64,000 nt of DNA from Myxococcales bacterium (GCA_020633315.1 JACKDV010000026.1:1-64000); one strand, 5' to 3'; shown: positions 1 to 11,338, counted from the first letter of the stretch. Program-made: numbers and translations. Notes: generated by a model not told the origin, from the letters alone.

Positions 1-1257
1 GCCGAGCAGGCCGCCGAGCAAGTCGCCCAGGTGGGTGCGATCTGCGACGGCATGAACGACCTGAGCCTCGCCTACGTGGCGGGGGTGATGGAGATCGAGG
101 TCGACTCGCTCGACGCCCCGGGCAAGCGCGACGAGCTCAAGAAGGCGTGCAAGACCATGCCCGTCGAGGTGGCCCGCTGTGCCGAGCGCCTCGCCCTCGA
201 CGACGCCGCCTGCGACAAGGCGCTCGAGTCGTTCCTGGGCATGACCGACACCAACCCGCAGGGCGAGGGGCCCAAGCCGAGCTGGGTGCTCGAGCCGCCC
301 TTCGAGGTCTTCGACGTGGAGGTGGGGGCCGACGGGCGGGTGGCGATCGCGGGCGAGCAGGGCGTGGGGGTGGTCGACGGTGGCGGGCTTTCGTGGTCGG
401 CCACGCTCGACGACGGCAGCGCCCGCGTGAGCTGGTGGAAGGACCAGGTGCTCACGGGCTCCAAGGGCACGCTGCGGGCCTTCGACGCCAGCGGCAAGGA
501 GGCGTGGTCCAAGGCGCTGGGCGACGAGGGCACCTGGCTGAGCGCGATCGAGCCGGGGCCCGGCGGAACGATCGTGGTGGTGACCGACGGCGGCACGATC
601 GTCCGCATCGACGGGGACGCCTGCGCGGCCGGGAGCGAGGGCTGTGCCACCACGGTGGCCACGGTCGAGGCGCTGGGCGGGCGGAGCGTGGAGGTGCTGC
701 CCTCGGGCGCGCTGCTGGCCTCGGGGGACTCGGGGGTCGCGCTGGTCTCGGCCACGGGAGAGCTGCTGGCCGAGCGTGCGGCCGACTACGACGCCGGCTT
801 TCCGCGGGGTGGTCGGGTGGTGGTGGGCAACGACGTGCTCTCGGCCGACCCCGAGTGCGCCAAGGGCAGCGACGCCTGCCTGACCGTGCTGCTCACCGTC
901 AAGGATCTCGAGCTGGTGGCGCCGCTGGCGATCGACGGTGGCCTGGTCTACGCCGACACCTACGGGGTCATCGTGTCCACCGGCACCCACGCGTGGAAGA
1001 TCGACGCGGGCAACGACTCCGATCTGCTCACGGACGGCGGCACGATCTACTCGGTGGGGCACGAGCTGGGCTTGGACGCGATGGACGCTCCGCCGCAGGT
1101 GCGCGCCATCGATGTCATGACGGGCAAGACCCGGTGGATCACCACGCTGGGCAGCGAGCGGGCGAGCCTGCTGACGAGCCCGCTGGCGGTGCTGCAAGGG
1201 GGGCAGCTCATCGTCTCCACGCGCAAGCAGCTGTTCTCGCTGCCGGTCGGGGGCTGA
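1..1257 (+). CDS. PQQ/BamB-like beta-propeller protein, 5' truncated by the window edge
   Basis: The frame is open from base 1 to the TGA at 1257 (418 residues). The start is outside the window; the GTG at 31 is only the first internal start-like codon. The N-terminal ~70 visible residues are Ala/Glu/Asp-rich and contain several cysteines. The remainder has repeated short hydrophobic strands separated by Gly/Asp turns, with propeller blade signatures such as AFDASGKEAW, RAIDVMTGKTRW and a final strand LIVSTRKQLFSLPVGG. That pattern is typical of PQQ-like (BamB-type) propellers in secreted or lipoprotein myxobacterial proteins. Four paired cysteines in loops (for example CAAGSEGC) suggest an extracytoplasmic location with disulfides (inference). 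It ends 62 bp before the next gene. Confidence 0.75.
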   Translation, partial: AEQAAEQVAQVGAICDGMNDLSLAYVAGVMEIEVDSLDAPGKRDELKKACKTMPVEVARCAERLALDDAACDKALESFLGMTDTNPQGEGPKPSWVLEPPFEVFDVEVGADGRVAIAGEQGVGVVDGGGLSWSATLDDGSARVSWWKDQVLTGSKGTLRAFDASGKEAWSKALGDEGTWLSAIEPGPGGTIVVVTDGGTIVRIDGDACAAGSEGCATTVATVEALGGRSVEVLPSGALLASGDSGVALVSATGELLAERAADYDAGFPRGGRVVVGNDVLSADPECAKGSDACLTVLLTVKDLELVAPLAIDGGLVYADTYGVIVSTGTHAWKIDAGNDSDLLTDGGTIYSVGHELGLDAMDAPPQVRAIDVMTGKTRWITTLGSERASLLTSPLAVLQGGQLIVSTRKQLFSLPVGG

Positions 1258-1301
1258 GATACTCGGCATCGCGGTGCATCGGCACCTCGCTCCGCGCCTG
1301 C

Positions 1302-1307
1302 TATTCT
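1302..1307 (+). promoter_or_regulatory. -10-like element, TGCTATTCT context
   Basis: TATTCT, preceded by TGC, ends 11 nt before the GTG at 1319. It supports that GTG as the kinase start rather than the upstream in-frame GTG at 1274, which would put the element inside the coding region. Confidence 0.5.
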
Positions 1308-1318
1308 CGCTCGGCGTC

Positions 1319-3982
<2,664 letters not shown>

Positions 3983-4050
3983 GCCACCCGCCACGAGCGC
4001 GGCAAGGAGCCGCTACGCGCCAGACCCCGACCCGCATTCCCGCGGCCGCG

Positions 4051-4064
4051 TGCGAAATTTCGCA
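4051..4064. promoter_or_regulatory. Perfect 14-bp palindrome TGCGAAATTTCGCA
   Basis: An exact inverted repeat with an AT-rich centre inside otherwise very GC-rich DNA, 47 bp before the VIT/VWA start codon. Its size and symmetry suit a dimeric repressor operator (inference). It is too compact, and has no T-run, to be a terminator of the upstream kinase gene. Confidence 0.4.
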
Positions 4065-4111
4065 GTGAGTACGCGGAACCAACTCGCGGCTCCGGTGTCC
4101 CGGCATCGGCC

Positions 4112-6142
4112 ATGCCTAGCTTCGGATCCCGGACCCGCGCCGCCACCATTGCCTCGTTCCTCGCGCTGTCGCTGGCCGGGCCCAGCCTCGCCGCCGCCGA
4201 GGAGGTGATGGGCACGCGCTCGGAGGCGCTGGTGGAGCGCTCGCACGAGATCCGCCTGACCCTCGAGCACGGCGTGGCGTCGCTGCGGGTGCGACGGACG
4301 GTGCACAACGGCGGGCCGCGGCACGACCAGGCGATGTTCTGGATCGACGTGCCCCCCGCCGCGGTGGCCACCGGCCTGCGCACCAAGGGCACCCTCGGCG
4401 GCAGGCCGCACTGGTTCGAGGGCGACCTGCTCGAGGCCGAGGCGGCCGCGGAGCGCTACCGCGAGCTCACGGGGATCGGCGGCTACTACCCCAAGGACCC
4501 GGCGCTGTTGAGCTGGCGCGGCCAGGAGCAGCTCGCCCTGCAGGTGTTCCCGGTGGCGCCGAGCCAGGACAAGACCGTGGAGTACACCTTCTCGCTGCCC
4601 ACCACCTACGAGCAGGGGCGCGATCACCTGGTGCTGCCGCCCATGGGGACCGACGCTCACCCGGCCCGCGTCACCCTGCACCCGGGGCACCCACGGGACC
4701 AGCTCTTCGTGGATGGCGAGCCGGTGCCGCGCGGAGCGATGATCACCCTCGATGCGGAGCACACGGTGGCGCTGAGCCGGCACGATCCGGCGCGGATCGA
4801 GGCCACCCTGGCCTCGGTGCCCTTCGGGACCGATCGCGTGCTCATGCACTACGACGTGGCGCTGGCGCCCTCGCTGTCCACGATCCCTCGCGACGCCCGG
4901 GTGGTGGTGGTGATCGACGGCTCTCGCTCGCTCGCCCCCGAGGATCGCCAGGCCGCCGCCGCCACGGCCTCCGCCTACCTGCGGCACTTCGCCGGCCCCC
5001 GCTCCCAGGCCCGCGCCGAGGTGCTGGTCTTCGACCACGAGCTGCACGCGCGCCACGGCGGGCTGGTCCCCGTGCGCGAGGCGCTGGCCGACCTCGAGCA
5101 CCTCGAGCTCCCCGAGGCCAACGGCAGCCGCCTCGACGATGCGCTCGCCGAGGCGGGGCGGCTGCTCGCGGCCGGCCCCGCGGGCCCGCGGCGGATCCTC
5201 GTGCTCACCGACGCGCGCACCCGCGAGAGCCTCGACCCCGCCCGGCTGCAGGCGCTCGGCCTGGGCAGCGACGCCATCGTGCACGTGGGCATCGTCGAGG
5301 CGGGCTGGCCTCGGCTCGAGCGCGACGACGATCACCCCTGGGCCGGGGTCGCCACCGCCACCGGCGGCCTGGTGTGGCAGCTCGCCAACGCTCCCGGCGA
5401 GGCGGAGGCGGAGGCCGTGTTCGAAGAGCTCGCGCGGCCGCTGCGGCTCGATCACCTGCGGGTGATGGCGCCGCCCTTCGAGGATCCCGACGTCGACCTG
5501 ATGCCCACCTCGCTCGACGAGGGACAGGGCCTCGAGCTGCTGCAGGTGGTCGAGGCGCCCATCCGCCACCTGCGGGTGGAGGGCCAGCTGTGGAGCGAGC
5601 CCGTGCACGAGACCGTGCTGCCCGACGACGCCCAGGGGCGCCGCTGGGCCGCGCTGGTGTTCGGCTCCGATCTGCTGAGCGACCTGAGCGAGGAGGAGAT
5701 GATGCCGCTGGCGCTCCACGGCGGCGCGGTCTCCCCCGTGACCAGCTACCTCGCGATCGAGCCGGGGGTGCGTCCCTCCACCGAGGGCCTCTACGAGGGC
5801 GAGGGTGGGATCGGCATCGGGATGCTCGGCTTCGCCGGCGGCGGCTCGGGCATCGGGCTCGCCGGCACGGGCTCCGGGCGAGCGACGGGCCCCGACACCC
5901 GCCAGCAGACCCTCGAGCGCGTCGTTCGTGCGGCGCTCGATGCCTGCGGGGGCGAGGGCCTGGGGATCCACCTGGAGCTCGAGACCACCTCGGAGGAGAT
6001 CGTGGAGCTCGGCCCGCTGGAGGTCCGCGGCAGCGGCGATCCGATCCTCGTCCCCTGCGTGGAGCGAGGGGTGTGGGCGCAGCTACTGGGCCCCGAGTTC
6101 GACGACGCGCAGCGCCGCTGGACCATCGACTTGCCGGGCTGA
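4112..6142 (+). CDS. Secreted VIT/von Willebrand A domain protein
   Basis: 676 residues. A Sec signal peptide occupies ~1-28 (basic start, hydrophobic core, LAAA). A VIT (vault/inter-alpha-trypsin) domain follows at ~35-165, recognisable by the ARVxRTVHN-like strand and the WFEGDLLEAEAAAERY block. A VWA domain spans ~262-430 with MIDAS DGSRS (269-273) and a later LTDA motif. A Gly-rich linker lies at ~555-590, then an ~85-residue C-terminal domain with two cysteines, about the size and form of AgmX/PglI-type domains in this phylum. VIT+VWA proteins are extracytoplasmic, metal-dependent adhesion or scaffold proteins; the partner here is unknown. There is no LPXTG or MYXO-CTERM tail. No clear Shine-Dalgarno precedes the ATG. 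Confidence 0.88.
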   Translation: MPSFGSRTRAATIASFLALSLAGPSLAAAEEVMGTRSEALVERSHEIRLTLEHGVASLRVRRTVHNGGPRHDQAMFWIDVPPAAVATGLRTKGTLGGRPHWFEGDLLEAEAAAERYRELTGIGGYYPKDPALLSWRGQEQLALQVFPVAPSQDKTVEYTFSLPTTYEQGRDHLVLPPMGTDAHPARVTLHPGHPRDQLFVDGEPVPRGAMITLDAEHTVALSRHDPARIEATLASVPFGTDRVLMHYDVALAPSLSTIPRDARVVVVIDGSRSLAPEDRQAAAATASAYLRHFAGPRSQARAEVLVFDHELHARHGGLVPVREALADLEHLELPEANGSRLDDALAEAGRLLAAGPAGPRRILVLTDARTRESLDPARLQALGLGSDAIVHVGIVEAGWPRLERDDDHPWAGVATATGGLVWQLANAPGEAEAEAVFEELARPLRLDHLRVMAPPFEDPDVDLMPTSLDEGQGLELLQVVEAPIRHLRVEGQLWSEPVHETVLPDDAQGRRWAALVFGSDLLSDLSEEEMMPLALHGGAVSPVTSYLAIEPGVRPSTEGLYEGEGGIGIGMLGFAGGGSGIGLAGTGSGRATGPDTRQQTLERVVRAALDACGGEGLGIHLELETTSEEIVELGPLEVRGSGDPILVPCVERGVWAQLLGPEFDDAQRRWTIDLPG

Positions 6143-6162
6143 CGACGGCGGCTCGGACCACC

Positions 6163-6381
6163 GTGCCGATCGGGCGCAGCCGCAGCGATCACACCGCCTC
6201 CGCCCTGCCCGATGGAGAGCTCTGCCTGGTGGGCGGACGCACCGAGCTCATCGTGAGCGAGTGGAATCTCCGCTGGTCGCGGACGCTGCGGCTGCGCGAT
6301 CGCTGGCGCGACGCGGCGCGTCGCCCCGAGGCCAAGGTGCTCGATCCGACGCTCGGCCGCGGTGGACCGGCGGGGCGCTGA
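6163..6381 (+). CDS. Short kelch-repeat-like protein or remnant
   Basis: A 72-codon frame from GTG 6163 to TGA 6381 reads RSRSDHTASALPDGELCLVGG near its start. This matches one kelch/galactose-oxidase-type blade (Arg..His-Thr-Ala..Leu-Pro-Asp-Gly..Val-Gly-Gly). A functional propeller needs five to seven blades, so this is probably the last trace of a larger kelch gene. The start is uncertain because the frame is open upstream into the VIT/VWA gene. Codon use resembles the neighbours. It could also be a real small protein of unknown role. Confidence 0.35.
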   Translation: MPIGRSRSDHTASALPDGELCLVGGRTELIVSEWNLRWSRTLRLRDRWRDAARRPEAKVLDPTLGRGGPAGR

Positions 6382-6386
6382 GCCCC

Positions 6387-6392
6387 CATACT
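6387..6392 (+). promoter_or_regulatory. -10-like element CATACT
   Basis: CATACT ends 6 nt before the ATG at 6399. No Shine-Dalgarno lies between, so a leaderless transcript is likely (inference). Confidence 0.35.
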
Positions 6393-6398
6393 CGATCC

Positions 6399-7385
6399 AT
6401 GCGCTCCGTCGGCTCCTCGCTCGCGCTCGCCCTGCTGCCGTCCGTCGCCTGCGTGGCCGACGAGCCCGAGGCCTCCACCTCCTCGACGCCCCCCGGATCC
6501 ACCGGGAGCACGAGCGCGGCGGGCTCCACCGGCCCGGCCGCGACCGACACCACCGCCAGCTCGGCCGACGGCGGCACCGGCCCCGGCGTCACCACGGGCG
6601 AGGCGAGCAGCGACTCGACGGGCGGCGGCATCGGGCCGATCTTCGACGTGGGCACCGTCCCCGACGTGCCCGAGCCGCCGCTGCCCGCCACCGACATCGA
6701 GGTGGTGATCACGGCCGACAACGCCTACGCCTTCGGCTACGGCTCGCAGACCGAGATGTCCAACTACTTCGGCGGCCTGGCGGCGACCCTGGCCTCGGAG
6801 ATCTTCGGCTGTGCCACCGGCCCCGAGTCCTACCTGGTGCCGGCCGAGGACACGGCCCAGTACCTCTACATCGTGGCCTATGCCGACAACGCCACCACCC
6901 AGGGCGTGCTCGGGCAGTTCCGGCGGGTGAACATGGACGGCACCCCCGGCGAGGTGGTCTACACCGGCGATCCGGGGTGGGAGGTGTGTGCCACCGGGAT
7001 CGACTATGGCACGGGTGATCCAACCCCCACGCTGCAGGTGGTCAACGAGCAGATCGCCCTGTGCAACGCTGGTACCTCCGATCCGGCGACCACCAGCCAG
7101 GGCTGGGTGGACGAGGTGGGAACGGCCCTGGGAGCGCTGGCCGTGGGCGAGACCAACGACACGCCCTACGCCGGCGGGCCCCAGCCCGGCAACGAGTTCC
7201 CCTTGGTCTGCCAGACCCTGATCGATCCGCAGTCGCGGTGGATGTGGTTCAACTGGGATCCGGCCGGCATCGTGTGGCCCGTGCAGTCGCCGTTCATCTA
7301 CCCCGGCGGAGGCGGCAACCCGATGCACGATTTCATGATCTTTCGTCTGGCCTCGGCCTCGGTGCCGCAGCCGCCCGCCGGCTGA
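6399..7385 (+). CDS. Lipoprotein with Ser/Thr/Gly linker and unknown globular domain
   Basis: 328 residues. The N-terminus has a short lipoprotein signal with lipobox SVAC (Cys18), followed by a ~65-residue linker of Ser, Thr, Gly and Ala that probably extends the domain from the membrane. From ~95 onward there is a well-conserved-looking globular region with cysteines (for example EIFGC), many aromatic residues and an AYAFGYGSQTEMSNYF segment. I do not recognise the domain. Lipoproteins of this form with a few disulfides are abundant in Nannocystaceae. The ATG at 6399 is chosen because it sits directly in front of the signal peptide. Confidence 0.82.
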   Translation: MRSVGSSLALALLPSVACVADEPEASTSSTPPGSTGSTSAAGSTGPAATDTTASSADGGTGPGVTTGEASSDSTGGGIGPIFDVGTVPDVPEPPLPATDIEVVITADNAYAFGYGSQTEMSNYFGGLAATLASEIFGCATGPESYLVPAEDTAQYLYIVAYADNATTQGVLGQFRRVNMDGTPGEVVYTGDPGWEVCATGIDYGTGDPTPTLQVVNEQIALCNAGTSDPATTSQGWVDEVGTALGALAVGETNDTPYAGGPQPGNEFPLVCQTLIDPQSRWMWFNWDPAGIVWPVQSPFIYPGGGGNPMHDFMIFRLASASVPQPPAG

Positions 7386-7391
7386 GCCTGG

Positions 7392-7397
7392 TATCAT
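7392..7397 (+). promoter_or_regulatory. -10-like element TATCAT
   Basis: TATCAT just after the preceding stop codon, 26 nt before the ATG at 7424. Unlike most elements in this window it would leave a leader of roughly 20 nt, although no clear Shine-Dalgarno is present. Confidence 0.35.
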
Positions 7398-7423
7398 CAC
7401 GTTCCGCGGTCGAAGCGACGCTC

Positions 7424-8059
7424 ATGAAGGAGACGACCAGGTACTTCATCGGCTCGGCGACGAGGGAGGCACTGATCGGGCTGGGGCTCGAGCCGCGGTG
7501 GCAGGATCAGCTCGAGAAGGGGGTCGTCGGGCTCGAGAACGCCCTGGCCACCCAGGATCCCGAGCTGCTCACCGAGAGCCTCGACATGCTCGCCATGGTC
7601 GCGCTGCAGCGGCCCGATCGCTCGCAGACCCCGATCCCGGCCGCGCTGCTGCTCCGCGACGTCCTCGATGCGCTGTTCTCCGTGGAGGGTCCCGCCATGT
7701 CGGCCCGCTCGCTCGCCACGGCGCGTCGCTTCCGACGGGCGCTGCTCGAGTGGTGGTACGAGACCTGGCTCGCCCAGATGGGCCGGCACCAGATCCGGGC
7801 GTTCATCGCCGGCCCCCAGCACGCCCCGCTCGTGGAGGAGCAGGTGCGGGCGCTGACCCGGGAGCAGGTCACCGCCTACCCCGTGCCCGCCAAGGAGAAG
7901 CTGGTCGCCGAGCTCGAGGTGGAGCGCGAGGAGGCCGAGCGGGAGGCCGAGGAGCTGCGTCGTCAGGGCCGCGAGCAGGAGGCCGACCACCGCGACGGCC
8001 ACCGCGTGGGCATCGGCTGGGCCATCGAGGAGGTCGAGGCCTCGATCACCGCCCGCTGA
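7424..8059 (+). CDS. Hypothetical helical protein with C-terminal coiled coil
   Basis: 211 residues, no signal peptide or membrane segment, so cytoplasmic. The first ~150 residues are alpha-helical in appearance, with a conserved-looking RFRRALLEWWYETWLAQ stretch. Residues ~158-192 are Glu/Arg-rich with heptad spacing and probably form a coiled coil. I do not recognise the family. It stands alone between an upstream lipoprotein gene and a ~300-bp gap. Confidence 0.75.
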   Translation: MKETTRYFIGSATREALIGLGLEPRWQDQLEKGVVGLENALATQDPELLTESLDMLAMVALQRPDRSQTPIPAALLLRDVLDALFSVEGPAMSARSLATARRFRRALLEWWYETWLAQMGRHQIRAFIAGPQHAPLVEEQVRALTREQVTAYPVPAKEKLVAELEVEREEAEREAEELRRQGREQEADHRDGHRVGIGWAIEEVEASITAR

Positions 8060-8354
8060 GCCCGGGCGCCCTGAATCACCACGCCGGGATCGCGTCCAAG
8101 CGACACCGCCGGGCGCAGTCATTGCCGCTCGGTCGCGGCGTGGGTTCCGACATGGCGCGTGCGCCCGACCCCGCGACACGGGTGTCGTACCCGGACGGAC
8201 ATCCTGGCCACGGGCCCTCGCCGAGATCATTGGGTTTTCCTGGGGCCGACCCCGTGGCCCTGCTCTTGCTCGATGGGGCGGTGCTCGACGCCAACGAGCG
8301 CGAAGCAAACGCGCGGCGACGAGCCACTGTCTTTACTCGCTTGGATTGGATCCC
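8060..8354. other. 295-bp intergenic region with no gene seen
   Basis: No frame in this stretch has convincing codon use. A weak -10-like TTTACT at 8333-8338 lies 16 nt before the next ATG. Nothing else recognisable was found. Confidence 0.5.
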
Positions 8355-10415
8355 ATGATCACCCGTATCGCTCGCATTCCCTTGGTTGCCCTCTCGCTCG
8401 CGGCGCTGGCCACCGGCTGTGTCGACGACGAGGCGCCCTACAGCCCCGAGTCGGTCGATCGCGCCGTGCTCGTCCACTTCGCGTCCTGCGAGGACCTCCT
8501 CGACTACGCCCGCTATCAAGCCATGGAGCAGGTCGGCCCCTATGGCTTCGAGGGCGAGTACGGCTGGGGCGGCCTCGAGGGCGAGGACGGCGGGGGCATC
8601 GACGTCCCGGCCGGAGGCGACGAGGGGGGCGACACCGCCGGTGGCGATCCCAACGGCGACGTGCCCGACTACTCCGGGACCAACGTGCAGGAGCTCGGCG
8701 TCGACGAGCCCGACATCGTCAAGACCGACGGCACCCGCATCATCGCGCTGGCCCAGGGCAAGCTGCACTACGTGGACGTGAGCGCCGAGGGCGGCCCGGC
8801 CAAGGTGAGCGAGCTGGCCATCCTCGCGGCCGAGGACGACTACTACTGGTACGAGGGCTCCGAGATGCTGCTGCACGGCGATCGCGTGCTGGTGATGGTC
8901 CGCCGCAACGGCTGGGAGCTGCCCGCCCACGTGCGCGACGCCTTCGGCATCGGCGAGGACGAGTACCGCTCGGTGGTCGAGCTGGTGGAGGTCGACGTCT
9001 CCAACCCGGCCGCCATGCGGCGGGTGAGCAGCCTCTACGTGGAGGGCAGCTACGTCAGCGGTCGCCTGCACGACGACGTGGCCCGCGTGGTGCTCACCAC
9101 CCAGGTGGAGAGCCTGCCCTTCAAGTACCCGTGGGACTTCCTCGACGAGAACGACATCGTGGTCGACGAGTGGAGCGGCGGCTGGGACGAGATCGCCTAC
9201 GCCCGCGCCGAGGCCGAGGCCGAGGCCTACAACCGCCGCCTGGTCCGCGACACCGAGCTCGGCGACTGGGTGCCCGCCTACGTGCTCGAGCAGCACGACA
9301 GCGGCGACCTGCAGACCGGCACCCTGGTGGAGTGCCAGCGGATGATGCGACCCGGCACCTTCTCCGGCCTGAGCACCCTGTCGGTGCTCACCATCGACAT
9401 GGGCCAGGTCCTGGGCCTGGGCGACGCGGTGGGCCTGTTCTCGGAGGGCGAGACCGTCTACGCCAGCGCCAGCAACCTCTACGTGGCCACCCGCCCGTTC
9501 ATGAAGGAGGGCGAGGAGGCGGCCTTCGGCGAGGACCCCGAATTCCACTTCTCCTCCTACGTGCACAAGTTCGACATCAGCAGCGACGACGCGGCCTACT
9601 ACCAGGCCTCGGGCGAGGTGCCGGGCTACCTGCTCAGCCAGTGGGCGATGTCGGAGCTCGACGGCGACCTGCGCGTGGCCTCCACCGAGTGGGGCTGGAG
9701 CGACCTCAGCGAGAGCTACGTGACGGTGCTGCGCCAGGACGGCGAGAGCCTCGAGGTCGTGGGTCAGGTGGGCGGCCTGGGCCGCGGCGAGCAGATCTAC
9801 GCCGTGCGCTTCATCGACGACACCGGCTACGTCGTCACCTTCCGCCAGATCGACCCGCTCTACACCGTGGACCTGCGCGACCCGACCGCCCCGGCCGTGG
9901 TGGGCGAGCTGAAGATCGAGGGCTACTCGGCCTACCTGCACCCGGTGGGCGAGGACCTGCTGCTGGGCATCGGCCGCGACGGCACCTCCGAGGGCCAGGT
10001 GCTCGGCACCCAGGTGAGCCTGTTCGACGTGAGCGACCCGGCCAACCCGCGCGCCCTGTACCAGGAGTCGTTCGGCGAGTGGTCCAGCTCCGAGGTCGAG
10101 TTCGACCACCACGCCTTCCTGTGGTGGGGCCCGCAGAACCTCGCCGTGCTCCCGGTGACCAGCTGGGGCTTCGACGAGGAGACCGGCAACGAGGAGTACT
10201 TCAGCGGGGCGCTGGCCTACCGCATCGATCCCGAGTCCGGCATCTCGCTGGTGGGCACCATCGAGCACTCCCCCGAGGGCGCCGAGGACTGGTGGTACGG
10301 CAACGACATCCGTCGCTCCATGGTGATCGGCGAGGATCTGTTCACGATGTCGGCCGACGGGATCCTGCGCTCCAACCTCGGTGACCTCGCCGCCGACGGC
10401 TGGGTGGCCTTCTAG
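8355..10415 (+). CDS. Secreted beta-propeller domain lipoprotein (PF09826-like)
   Basis: 686 residues with a lipoprotein signal ending LATGC (Cys20 region). A Gly/Asp-rich linker leads into TNVQELGVDEPDIVKTDG, the hallmark entry motif of the beta-propeller family with a C-terminal propeller (Pfam PF09826). The rest alternates strands such as LVEVDVSNPAAMRRV, LFDVSDPANPRALY and VDLRDPTAPAVVGEL, one per blade. The family is extracytoplasmic and of unknown biochemical role. ATG 8355 is preferred over the TTG at 8346 because it begins the signal peptide. A hairpin 40 bp after the stop probably terminates it. Confidence 0.9.
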   Translation: MITRIARIPLVALSLAALATGCVDDEAPYSPESVDRAVLVHFASCEDLLDYARYQAMEQVGPYGFEGEYGWGGLEGEDGGGIDVPAGGDEGGDTAGGDPNGDVPDYSGTNVQELGVDEPDIVKTDGTRIIALAQGKLHYVDVSAEGGPAKVSELAILAAEDDYYWYEGSEMLLHGDRVLVMVRRNGWELPAHVRDAFGIGEDEYRSVVELVEVDVSNPAAMRRVSSLYVEGSYVSGRLHDDVARVVLTTQVESLPFKYPWDFLDENDIVVDEWSGGWDEIAYARAEAEAEAYNRRLVRDTELGDWVPAYVLEQHDSGDLQTGTLVECQRMMRPGTFSGLSTLSVLTIDMGQVLGLGDAVGLFSEGETVYASASNLYVATRPFMKEGEEAAFGEDPEFHFSSYVHKFDISSDDAAYYQASGEVPGYLLSQWAMSELDGDLRVASTEWGWSDLSESYVTVLRQDGESLEVVGQVGGLGRGEQIYAVRFIDDTGYVVTFRQIDPLYTVDLRDPTAPAVVGELKIEGYSAYLHPVGEDLLLGIGRDGTSEGQVLGTQVSLFDVSDPANPRALYQESFGEWSSSEVEFDHHAFLWWGPQNLAVLPVTSWGFDEETGNEEYFSGALAYRIDPESGISLVGTIEHSPEGAEDWWYGNDIRRSMVIGEDLFTMSADGILRSNLGDLAADGWVAF

Positions 10416-10454
10416 CGCTACGCGCTCCCGCCTCCGACACGAGCGCGGCCAACG

Positions 10455-10482
10455 GCGGCGATGTCCCTCGGGGCATCGCCGC
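10455..10482 (+). terminator. Hairpin terminator after the propeller gene
   Basis: Arms GCGGCGATG (10455-10463) and CATCGCCGC (10474-10482) are perfectly complementary, with an inner CCC/GGG extension. A TTCGTCGTCTTCGTCTCG tract follows. It is GC-rich and only moderately U-rich on the RNA, so it may be partly factor-dependent. Confidence 0.6.
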
Positions 10483-10512
10483 TTCGTCGTCTTCGTCTCG
10501 TCTGGGTCTCGC

Positions 10513-10543
10513 GTGAGAAACCGACGAAGCGAACGTTTCTCAC
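10513..10543. repeat. 9-bp inverted repeat GTGAGAAAC/GTTTCTCAC
   Basis: Arms at 10513-10521 and 10535-10543 with a 13-nt spacer, in a locally AT-richer stretch. It could be an operator or a second terminator hairpin. Confidence 0.4.
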
Positions 10544-10646
10544 CGTTCAATGAACTCGTCGATCACGATGCAGATAAGATGTCGAAAAACAGGTGAACGA
10601 TCGGGTCCTGGAGTGACACTCTGAACATGTAGATGTCGGTCGTGGT

Positions 10647-10664
10647 GGTCTCCCTGGGGAGACC
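10647..10664 (+). promoter_or_regulatory. 7-bp hairpin in the leader of the FHA gene
   Basis: GGTCTCC (10647-10653), loop CTGG, GGAGACC (10658-10664). It lies ~60 nt upstream of the FHA start codon and downstream of a possible -10 (TAAGAT, 10575-10580), so it would be transcribed in a leader of ~140 nt. The role is unknown. Confidence 0.3.
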
Positions 10665-10726
10665 GGAGCACCGGCGAGTCGTTCGTTGCTTGGACTTCGT
10701 TGCATGTGAAGGAAGGGGGACCACCG

Positions 10727-11338
10727 ATGCTCGAGGGTGGTGATCGTCTGGGACGAGGAGATCGCATAGTGCTGCCGCCGAAGGGGGCCACCACGGTCGT
10801 CTGCGCGGCCGGCCCGGTCCGGCTGAGCGCATCCGAGGAGGGAGGGGTGGAGCTGGGCTACGACGCCGATGCCCTCGACGTGCTGCTGCGGGTGCGCGAG
10901 GCCATCGAGCTGCGCGACGGCGACCTGGTGTGCGCCGGTCGGCAGTGGCTGAGCTTCGAGCTCGGCCGCGACGGACGGCTGCCGCGGCTGCACCTGCTCG
11001 ATCCCATGGGCGAGATCCACATGACGCTGAGCGTCCGCGGCGGCTCGCTCACCCTGGGTCGCGAGGCCGGCGACGTGGTGCTGCCCTGGGACGACCAGCT
11101 CGGCGAGCTGCACCTGCAGGTCCTCGTGCGCGGCGACACCGTGTTCGTGCAGAACCTGGTCGAGCACGCCGGCACCTGGGTGCTGGTGCGGCCGGGCGAG
11201 GTGGTGCCCAGCGGCAGCACCCTGGCCGTGGGCGATCGCGTGATGGAGGTCGGGGCGCTCGATCGCTGGGTCCCCCGTGACGCCGCGGTCACGGTGCCCG
11301 ACCCCGACGGTCAGACCCGGATCTTCGCGGCGGCCTGA
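10727..11338 (+). CDS. FHA-domain-like protein
   Basis: 203 residues, no signal or membrane segment. The C-terminal half (~105-190) matches the forkhead-associated fold: LTLGREAGDVVLP, then a His in GELHLQV, then VFVQNLVEHAGTWV and LAVGDRVMEV. FHA domains bind phosphothreonine peptides, so in this kinase-rich window it could read the output of a Ser/Thr kinase (inference). The usual Ser of the GR..S motif is not obvious, so phosphopeptide binding is not assured. This gene has one of the few strong Shine-Dalgarno sites here, GGAAGGGGGA at 10711-10720, six bases before ATG 10727, which decides the start over the GTG at 10706. Confidence 0.75.
   Translation: MLEGGDRLGRGDRIVLPPKGATTVVCAAGPVRLSASEEGGVELGYDADALDVLLRVREAIELRDGDLVCAGRQWLSFELGRDGRLPRLHLLDPMGEIHMTLSVRGGSLTLGREAGDVVLPWDDQLGELHLQVLVRGDTVFVQNLVEHAGTWVLVRPGEVVPSGSTLAVGDRVMEVGALDRWVPRDAAVTVPDPDGQTRIFAAA

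Noticed and set aside
8076..10550. 824-codon minus-strand frame opposite the propeller lipoprotein
   Set aside because: Low-complexity Val/His/Ala/Gly text, no start context, and a clear lipoprotein and propeller on the other strand.
10691..10706. Possible sigma-54 promoter (TTGGACTTCGTTGCAT)
   Set aside because: GG and GC are 8 nt apart instead of 10, and no enhancer-binding protein gene is near.
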